NCBI GenBank assembly: GCA_037355855.1
Contig: CM074759.1
Span: 5,208,001 to 5,272,000, forward strand
From: Pseudo-nitzschia pungens
Taxonomy: Eukaryota > Bacillariophyta > Bacillariophyceae > Bacillariales > Bacillariaceae
Direction of reading: 5' to 3'
Length of the DNA stretch: 64,000 bases
The notes beneath the pieces are model-generated. The model saw only the letters and a program-made list of their open reading frames with translations, ran no database searches and was not told the DNA's origin. This document shows, one piece after another, positions 31,643-40,100 of the stretch. Position 1 is the stretch's first letter; each line of letters starts with the position of its first letter. The translations under genes and the position numbers were made by a program.

Positions 31643-32738
31643 ATGGCAGGCCTCTACAGAGATCCTCCAATCAATCAATTACACTCCTTCCTTCAACAGA
31701 AGAAAGCCCAAGAGAACCAAGCTCTCCATTGTCGACGCCAATGGTAACCAAGACAGCATGAAGATCCCTCTATTCACCAACAAGGGAGGACTGGAAGAAT
31801 TCCTATTTGTTGAAGAAGCCTTCAGGAACGCCGCAAACCTTCTTGGACTACCCATTAACAAATACATCGCTCACTTCAATCGATGTCTCTCGGTGGACGC
31901 CCAAACAAAATGGAGAGACTTAACAAGCAACCAACGTCGATATCCACTAACACTGAATGGATACAACCAAGCAATCCGCAACTTCATCAAACAAGAACAT
32001 TGCAACGCAAAAGACGCCAAGGACATTATGCATACTTACCTTCGAACGCTGAAGAAACTAAGCAACGTCTCATGCAAAGATCATGTAGACCGGATGCAAA
32101 TCCTCTTCAAATATACCAAAAGGCTCCAAGGCCACGGCACTGACCTATCACCAACAGAAGCTAAAACCATCCTGCTCCACAGCTTCCCAAGCACATGGAT
32201 CAACAGCTATGGTTTAATCCACCAAGGAATCCACGAGGATACCACTGTACAGTTCATAGTGGATCATATGAGCTGTTTAGAGCGCCAAGCCAAATGGAAG
32301 TCACTCTATCCCGATAACCATAACGGCAGCTCCGAGTCAGATGCTGAGTCGAACGTTGATTCAGACACTGATTCGGACGCTGCCAGCATCGACAGCAACA
32401 GCTCTCACTCGGAGGATAATAATAGTGATGATGACAGCGCCCACGATAATGACGCAGAGGATGATCCACCAGTTGGCAAAAGAAAATACAACAATCCCTG
32501 CAGAATCCCTGGGCATGACCACGATTCGTCCGAATGCCCCAAGAACAGATATTCAAAGAAAAATAAGAGCAATAGCAGCACCAACAGCACTGCTACAGCT
32601 CCTAGCAATGAAACTGGCAGCACTGCTTCCACTGAATCCTTCCAAGCCCACATCAGACAAGCAATAGAATCTTATTGCATGCAACACGGAGGACGCGTCG
32701 AGAGAGACTTCGACGGCAAACTTACGTGGCAACCATAG
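31643..32738 (+). pseudogene. gag: gag of Gy-3 (one early frameshift)
   Basis: Homologue of Gy-2 gag: MAGLYRDPP start, LEEFLFVEEAFRNAANLLGLP, FIVDHMSCLERQAKW, then an Asp/Ser-rich acidic stretch (about 32335-32470) that Gy-2 lacks, the knuckle CRIPGHDHDSSEC, and the C-terminus LTWQP with TAG at 32736-32738. Between about 31670 and 31700 the frame shifts by one indel, so the conserved start and the body are in different frames. From the ATG at 31758 the body is open for 326 aa. If that downstream start is used, the shorter protein would lack the first 40 residues or so. Confidence 0.87.
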
Positions 32739-33762
32739 CCACTCAAACAAACAACAATATAAGGATCACAATATCCAGCACCGTGCCTTCAGCTCCCCTG
32801 GAACTGGATGCCAGCTCAGCCCTGCTGACTGGGAAGACGCATGGAGGAGAACTCCCCGAAAAGAGAGGAAGAAACCTACAGAGATGAGCCCTGTTGCAAC
32901 TACAATAAAACGTTCGAACTACAACGCGCTCAGTCCGATCCAAAGTGACGGCAACAACAATCAACCAAATAACACAATAAACAGATTCAATGGCAGGAAC
33001 AACAGCAAAGCGATCTGGACGCAGATCAACTTGCAAGGGTACGGTCGCTAACAACGCCATGAGTCAATCGAATCGAAGCGAATCGAATCATATATCGATC
33101 ATCGATAGGGTACAGCAGCAGCAATAACAAGGACACCTTTAAACCCAAACAAAGGAATAGTCCACAGGGAGCTCCAAAAATATAGGAGCAATCCCACAAA
33201 ATTGTATTCGAACCCCACAGAGGTGCTCTGGAGTTACAAAATTCAAACCTCCAGTCGAATGCTGCAAATAAACACCCAAACATAAAGACCGGCAAAGTAT
33301 CCGGCAAACCGCAACTGAATCTACATCTCAATTCACCTAATAACTAACAATGCATCCCCTCTCTGCTTGAACACATCCAATTGCAGATACGGCAAGCACA
33401 CATCCAACGCCCGGCTTTTCACCTACCTACTCCTATTACAACAGGAGGTGTTTTTATGCCTACAGAGCAATCGTTTTCCAATCCAACAAATTTCAAACTC
33501 ATCTCCACTACCCCAAGAGGTACATCACCGTTGGGGGAGAAAAAGAATTTTCTTCGACTCTGTTGTTATTTTTAACATGTCATTCAGAACATTCTCAAGA
33601 ACAAGAAACAACCTTCGATTCCTTCAGTGTCAAAGAACTTTCTTCAATCCCACTTCAATCTACATTACCATATATTCCTACAAATGGCATATGTCATCGA
33701 ATGTATCTCCGACCCTATTCTATTCAACCACATGCAAACTTCACCTAATCATTGGGGAACTA
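32739..33762 (+). other. Non-coding pol-remnant region of Gy-3
   Basis: 1.02 kb between gag stop and 3' LTR. The first 150 bp still translate to LELDASSALLTGKTHGGELP, the start of pol in Gy-2. A 162-bp block (33108-33269) corresponds to the pre-protease part of pol. The rest has no protein similarity I recognise. It ends ATTGGGGAACTA, the likely polypurine tract. The length equals that in Gy-4. Confidence 0.75.
33108..33269 (+). repeat. Gypsy module shared with LINE 5' UTRs (Gy-3 copy)
   Basis: From GGGTACAGCAGCAGC to ATGCTGCAAAT, including CCACAGAGGTGCTCTGGAGT. Similar to Gy-4 63124-63282 and, in opposite relative orientation, to LINE-G 57996-58156. Confidence 0.82.
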
Positions 33763-34112
33763 TGTAGCATGCTGGCGTAGCCTTACTACGAAAGGCTCTA
33801 AATGATTATTGAATCCCGCATGTACTCCAATATATATGGTATATTTATGGTATTCATGTATGTATATTCAGTATATGTACACATACAGTTCGATACTGAT
33901 TGGATATTCAAGTATCAAGATAAATATCAAGAGTCTTATGACTCGCTGATAGGTCTCGATCGCTCATTCATTCCATACTCAACAAATCATTCCCATCTCG
34001 TAAAGTATTCAACTATTCACAATTTCTTTAATCACATCAAATTATTAACCTTTCATCTTTAAAATACCTCTATCGCGTACCACTCCATCTAATTCTACCC
34101 TAGAGTGTTACA
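33763..34112 (+). repeat. 3' LTR of Gy-3 (350 bp)
   Basis: Reads identical to the 5' LTR. Followed by the second GTGGG. Confidence 0.95.
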
Positions 34113-34117
34113 GTGGG
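34113..34117. repeat. Right 5-bp target duplication of Gy-3 (GTGGG)
   Basis: See 31056-31060. LINE-C ORF2 resumes directly. Confidence 0.93.
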
Positions 34118-35773
34118 CACCTCCCAAGGAAGGGGCAGATATCTCTTCACTTCTGAAGTTCTTCCTGAGAAACCTGCATGTGCACATGTGCTTGTCTCTC
34201 TTGTGACCCGTGGCCAAGTTGTTTGAGTTGTTGGTTCTTCTGATTTTGTCTCTGACCCTCCTGAAGTTGATCCTCTGAGGTACAATCCATTTGACTCTCT
34301 TCCAGCCTCCCCTGAGGATGCCTTTGATGCTCTTTGTGAGTCTCCAAGGATCCTTCTCCACAAGTGTTCCCTCCCCCATGGTGATTGTCAGGCTCTTGTA
34401 GCTGCCATTCAGAGTGGCACTGCCAGTGCTGTTTGTGATGGTTCCTTTGATCCCTCTCTTCTAAGAGGCACTTCTGCCTTCATCCTGTCACCCAATACCT
34501 CCACCAATACTCCCTCATTGTTCCTCACTGGCTGTTACTTTGTCAGTGGTTCCCCTGAGGATCAGTCTTCTTACCGGAGTGAACTGGCTGGCATCATTGG
34601 GGTTCTCACCTGTTGCACTGCTCTGGTGGATCTTTTTGATATTGCTTCTGGCTCTATCACCATTGCACTTGATGGTGACACAGCTCTCAAATAGGCTCAG
34701 GGATCTTGGCCCTTGGTTATTTCCCAGAAGTCTTTTGATTATGTCTATGTCATCTGCAACATGCTTTCTGCTCTTCCCATTTCAGTGCACTTCCGGTGGG
34801 TCCAGGGGCACCAAGCTGGATTCTTTCTTGACTGGTGGGCCCATTGCAATCACCAACTTGATGGCGTGGCCAAGGCCTTTCTCTCAGTTCATAGAGCTTC
34901 TTCCTACCACTTTCCCAGACTTGTGTTTGAGCCCTGGGCATTTTCCCTCAATGGTTCCAAGTGCTAAAGGTTTGATCAGAATGCACTGCATGTTGCCATT
35001 TCTGGCCCTCCTCTTCTCCAATACTGGAAGACCCACCATGATATTCCCATTCCCCAACCGGTTCTGAGTTCCATCCATTGGTGTGTCCATCAGTCTGCCT
35101 TCAAGTGTCTCCCTCTTGGCATGCAAAGATGGTTTGTCAAGTTTGCTTCTGGCTGCATTGGTGTTGGCAACCAGCTACTTCACTACCAGCATCAGGATCA
35201 CTCCAGGTGCCCCTTGTGTGATGCAGACAAGGAGAAGGTCTCTCATGTGCTCTCCTGCAAGGACCCTGGGGCTGTCAAGCACAGTGTGTCTGCCTTCAAA
35301 GGTCCCCTGCAGCAGAGGCTTGAGGTTGAGCAGACTGATCCATTCTTGGTAGGTGGTCTCCTCTCTGGTATCGCATCCAGGCTGATTACTACTCCCACAT
35401 AGGCAGCAAGCGCTCCCCCAAACGCTGGGCAACAGCCATCATCCATCAGTTCTTTCTCACCTGCTGGGATCTTTGGACTTATAGGAATGAGTGACTCCAT
35501 GGCCCTGGGGGTACGCTTGAGGCTGAACAACACCAATCTCTTGATGCTTCCATTTCCTCTGAACTGGCCATTGGTGCAGCCCGAGCACTCCCCCAGTCTC
35601 ACTCTCTTCTCCGAACCCCTTTCCAAGTCCTTCAAGGTTACTCCCTCACTGCAAAGCGGCAGTGGCTTGCAACCATCCACCTTGCCAGGAAACAATATGC
35701 AGCCCCTGCCCCACCAGTGCAGCCATACCAGCAAGAGGCTGCCCTCCTGCGCGCTTGGCTTACTGGCTCTTAG
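34113..35773 (+). pseudogene. LINE-C ORF2, right part (RNase H, finger)
   Basis: Continues from 31060. It is recognisable through VCDGSFDPSLL, YRSELAGI, ALDGDTAL, WVQGHQ, the finger CPLCDADKEKVSHVLSC and RAWLTG, stopping at TAG 35771-35773. It contains an in-frame TAG near 34694, a stop at about 34966, and a 120-bp or so deletion at about 35350 (EQTDPFL joined to the GRWSPRWYQ region). Dead. Confidence 0.9.
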
Positions 35774-35928
35774 GGTTGCTTCCCGCTTGTCCCTTGGTGT
35801 TATCCACTATTTCCCTGCTCCCCGTCCTGTACACCATTATGATATTGGGAATTCTTCCAGTATTTTCATTCCCGTTTCCCTTTCTCTGAAGTCCCTGTTT
35901 TGTGGGACTTGTTTTGTTTATTTCCCTA

Positions 35929-36604
35929 CAATTTGTGCAACGCGCATTTTGTCCGACATTCCGATGTTCCAGTACTAAAAATACGTAGATTTCTACACAA
36001 CTTTACCATGCGATATCTCGCTCCCTTTTACACCCCCAATCACAACCCCAGGACCTACATATATTAACCAAGACCTGCGCTCTTTGTTTCTGCTATCAGT
36101 TCAGTTCCTCGATGCTTTGTTTGGTTGAGTTGGTTGCCTATTCACCACTCGCCAGGCGATCGATCGGCAACAGCAACACCAAAACCGACACATAATTTTC
36201 TACAGTAATTCCAGTACAGATTCTACAGCAATTCGCAAATACTATTGTCGCCGTCTTACTGCTTCGATCTGTTTCCAAGCTCCACCCTCAAGGCCCTTAA
36301 GTATATCTTATACTTAATGTTCTACACTGTTTCCAAGCTGCCTCAGTGATTCTCACTTATTGTTCTACATTCTTCAAGGTTCCTTGCTAAGTCCCCTAAG
36401 TTTTTTCAAGGCGAAGTTCACGAACAGCCCCTTCCACTGTAGGAATATTTCTACAAGAAATTCCAGCTGTCATCTGTTTTCAAGTCCATTGCCCTGCTGG
36501 ACCATATGTGTTTTCGCTTATGGTCCTACTGTTTCTTGACCCAAGCCCCAAAGCCGCTAAAGTACAGTTTGCTCAAGGCTCCACCACCTACATATACCTC
36601 TCAG
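35929..36604 (+). mobile_element. LINE-E: 5' end and 5' UTR, interrupted by LINE-G
   Basis: CAATTTGTGCAACGCGCATTTTG corresponds to the 5' terminus of LINE-A, F and G, and the region carries the same order of 5' UTR blocks (GTCCGACATTCCGATGTTCC, CATAATTTTCTACAG, CTGTTTCCAAGC), but diverged. It follows the LINE-C 3' UTR head to tail. LINE-G interrupts it at 36604/36605; similar DNA continues at 59382-59480. Confidence 0.8.
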
Positions 36605-36624
36605 ATGTACAGTATATATGTCAT
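36605..36624. repeat. Left target-site duplication of LINE-G
   Basis: ATGTACAGTATATATGTCAT, repeated at 59362-59381. Confidence 0.93.
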
Positions 36625-36845
36625 AATAATAATAATATACGTATTTAAATAACTTTAATCACCAAAGGTGAAACTAAATTACTCAGTCTGTAACCAGACT
36701 TTAACGTCGCCTCCATCATAGAGTCAGGACCCCAAGTGGCAGAACGACAAATTTTCAAACAAACCTTGAACATCAAGCAGGGAAAAGGACAAACAAGTCC
36801 CACAAAATAGGGACTTGAGAGAAAGGGAAATGGGAATGGAGATAT

Positions 36846-36866
36846 TGGGATAAGATCCAGTATCAA
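36846..36866. repeat. Left target-site duplication of LINE-F (21 bp)
   Basis: TGGGATAAGATCCAG and the following TATCAA recur exactly at 48004-48024; both belong to the LINE-G 3' UTR. Confidence 0.93.
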
Positions 36867-37168
36867 TTAATTAATTAATATACGTATTTAAATAACTTTA
36901 ATCACCAAAGGTGAAACTAAATTACTCAGTCTGTAACCAGACTTTAACGTCGCCTCCATCATAGAGTCAGGACCCCAAGTGGCAGAACGACAAATTTTCA
37001 AACAAACCTTGAACATCAAGCAGGGAAAAGGACAAACAAGTCCCACAAAAGAGGGACTTGAGAGAAAGTGAAATGGGAGTGAAGATATTGGGATAAGATC
37101 CAGTATCAAAAGGGATGGGACAGGATGAGAAGCAGGAACAGAAGACAAAACCAAGGTACAAAGTGTAA

Positions 37169-40100
37169 TCAACCCTGAGGTCCAGTAAGCCAGGCTCTGA
37201 GAAGAGCAGCCTCTTGTTGGTATGGCTGCACTGGTTGGACAGGCGCTGCATATTGCTTCCTTGCAAGGTGGATGGTTGCAAGCCACTGCCGCTTGGCAGT
37301 CAGGGTGTAACCTTGTAGGACGTGGAAAGGGGTTTGTAACAGGGAGTGTGACTGGGGAAGTGCACCAGCTGCACCAATTGCCAATTCTGAAGTGATGGAA
37401 GCATCAAGAGATTGGTGTTGTTCAGCATCAAGGGTACCCCCAGGACCATGGAGTCGTTCATTCCTATAAGTCCAAAGATCCCAGGAGGTAAGAAAGAACT
37501 GATGGATGATAGCTGTAGCCCAACGTTTGGGAGAGCGCTTGCTTCCAATGTGGGAGTAGTAGTCAGCCTGAATTTGGTACCAGCGAGGAGACCACCTACC
37601 AAGAAGCCAGTTGTGCCAGCCAATAGTCCTCTGTGCCCTGACAGCAGACGCAATTGCAAGTGAGTAGGATGATGGATAAATGGTCTGGCCCTTCCGAACT
37701 CTGGTGAGAAGATCCACAATGGCAACAACCAATGATGGATCAGTTTGTTCAACTTCAAGCCTCTGCTGCAGTGGTCCCTTGAAAGCTGACACACTATGCG
37801 TGACAGCCCCAGTGTCCTTGCAGGAGAGCACATGAGAAACCTTCTCGTTGTCTGCATCACACAATGGGCACCTGGAGTGATCCTGATACTGGTAGTGAAG
37901 TAGTTGGTTGCCAACACCAATGCATCCAGAAGCAAACTTGACAAACCACCTTTGCATGCCAGGAGGTAATCGCTTGAAGGCAGACAGATGGGCACACCAA
38001 TGGATGGAACTCATAACAGGTTGTGGAATGGGAATGTCATGGTGGGTCTGCCAATATTGAAGAAGAGGAGGACCAGAAATAGCAACATGCAAAGCATTCT
38101 GATCAAACCTTGAACACTTGCATCCATTTAGAGAAAAGGCCCAGGGCTCTAACACAAGTCTGGGATAGTGATGGGCAGAAGCTCTATGGACAGAGAGAAA
38201 TGCCTTTGCCATGCTGTCAACCTGATGATTGCGAAGGGCCCACCAATCAAGAAAGATTCCAGCTTGATGGCCCTGAACCCATTGAAAGTTCACAGAAATT
38301 GGCAGGGCAGAAATCATGTTGCGGATGACATAAACATAATCAAAAGACTTTTGGGAAATAACCAATGGCCAAGATCCCTGAGCCTGTTTGAGAGCTGTGT
38401 CACCATCCAGAGCAATGTTGATAGAGCCAGAAGCAATATCAAAAAGATTCACCAGAGCAGTGCAACAGGTGAGAACTCCAATGATACCCGCCAGTTCACT
38501 CCTGTAGGATGACTGATCCTCAGGGGATCCACTGACAAAATTACAGCCAGTGAGGAACAAAGAAGCAGACTTGGTGGAGGTATTGGGTGACAAAATGAAA
38601 GCAGAAGTTCCTCTGAGAAGGTCCGGATCAAATGAACCATCACATACAGCACTGGCAGTACCACTCGCAATAGCATCAACAAGGTGCTGACAGCCAGTCT
38701 GTGGCAGGGAATATTGGTGGAGAAGTACCCTTGGAGACGCACAGAGTGCATCAAAGGCATCTACTGGGGAGTCTGGAAGAGAATCAAATGGATTGTACTC
38801 CAGAGGATCCATGTCAGGAGGTTCAGAAACAAAAGCAGAGGACCCAACAACGCGTACAACTTGTCCACAAATAACAGGGCAGACAAGCTCAATAGCACAT
38901 GCTGGTTTGTCAGAAATGAGTTCAGAGGTGACCCTGTATCTACCCCTGCCCTGGGAGGTGCTCACAATCCAGCCAGTAGAAGTTTTGAAGAATATTCTGT
39001 CGGTGGAAGGAGACAAAAACCAAGGCCAGAGAGAAGCTGTCTGGGCAGAGAGCCAATGCCCAAGATGGAAAGAAGGAGCCAGTGCCCTGGCTGCAGGGGG
39101 TGGACAGGGGGGAAGAAAACATGTCTGAAGAGCCTTAGTCCATAAGCGCTTTGCTGCTGGAGGCCAAGATGGAGGACATCTCGGCCAGTCAAGATGATCC
39201 CTCAAGTGATTGGAGGAGGTCAGCTGGAAAGCCATGGGAGAGAGTCTTTTTCCATCTGGAGTACAAATGTCAGCAAGGGAAATAGCCTTGAGGGACATGC
39301 GCATGTGATTCAAGAGGGACAAGTCAGCACCTCGGAAGCCAGAGTTGACAAAGGCTTGCATGAGATAACAGTCATTGGAACGTAACAGAGGAAGATCTGG
39401 GAAGTCTTCAAACAAGCTCACAGGGTGAACAGAGAAAAACTTCCACACATGTTTGTACCAGCAAGGAGTGACGTAGGAAGCAAAAGGATGATATGGGGTG
39501 ACACCAAGATGGAGAGGAATGCCAAGTTCGAGCCGTAGAGACTCAGCAGTTAGCCTGAGAATCCTACCAGTTTGTGAGGACCTGACAGATTCCTGAAAGA
39601 GGGTGGCAATATGACTGAACTCTTGGAGGAGGTATGGATGGATGAATCCAAAGCCTTGATAGAGGGAAGGACCATAGAACACATGTCTGGGAAATGTCCG
39701 TGACATCCCTGCTTTATTCAGCACAGGAACAAGAGCTGGGTGAATGATCTTAGTCCAAGTGGCCTCATCAAGTTGCGTGACAGGCATGGGGTATTCAACA
39801 GACTTCATGAAAGAATACTTGAAGGTGTAGAGGGATGCGCGCTTCTCACACTTGGAAGCCCTGAGTTGAGAGCCAAAAGACTGAGACTGTGACTTCAAGT
39901 GAGCAATCTGTGCTTCCTCATTGCCATCCATGGAGATAAAAACCCCAAGAGTCTTGTCAGCATGGTCAACTTCAAAACGATCCAGGGTAGCGCGATTGCC
40001 ATTCTTGTCAGCAACTGAGAAGTCACCAGGCATGTCAGCAATGGAGCGATAATCCCAACCGGATCCATTCCATTTGAAATCAATCAAATAACAGAAGGAT

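Larger units (their letters stand above)
31061..34112 (+). mobile_element. Gy-3: gag-only, non-autonomous Ty3/gypsy-related element
   Basis: A complete 3052-bp insertion: two 350-bp LTRs, primer-site region, gag, about 1 kb without a long ORF, 3' LTR, and a 5-bp duplication. Protease, RT, RNase H and integrase are absent. Gag, primer region and LTR ends resemble those of the autonomous Gy-1/Gy-2. Gy-4 has the same layout and the same gag-to-LTR distance. Confidence 0.93.
26829..35928 (+). mobile_element. LINE-C: degenerate, 5'-truncated LINE, split by Gy-3
   Basis: Starts in mid-ORF1 (Pro-Ala-Pro-Ala-Pro-Thr-Ala-Val) and runs through ORF2 to a partial 3' UTR ending at 35928, where the 5' end of LINE-E begins. 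It carries stops, indels, an internal 1.65-kb deletion in ORF2 and the Gy-3 insertion at 31061-34112. Divergence from the other copies is clearly higher, so it is the oldest LINE copy here. Confidence 0.88.
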
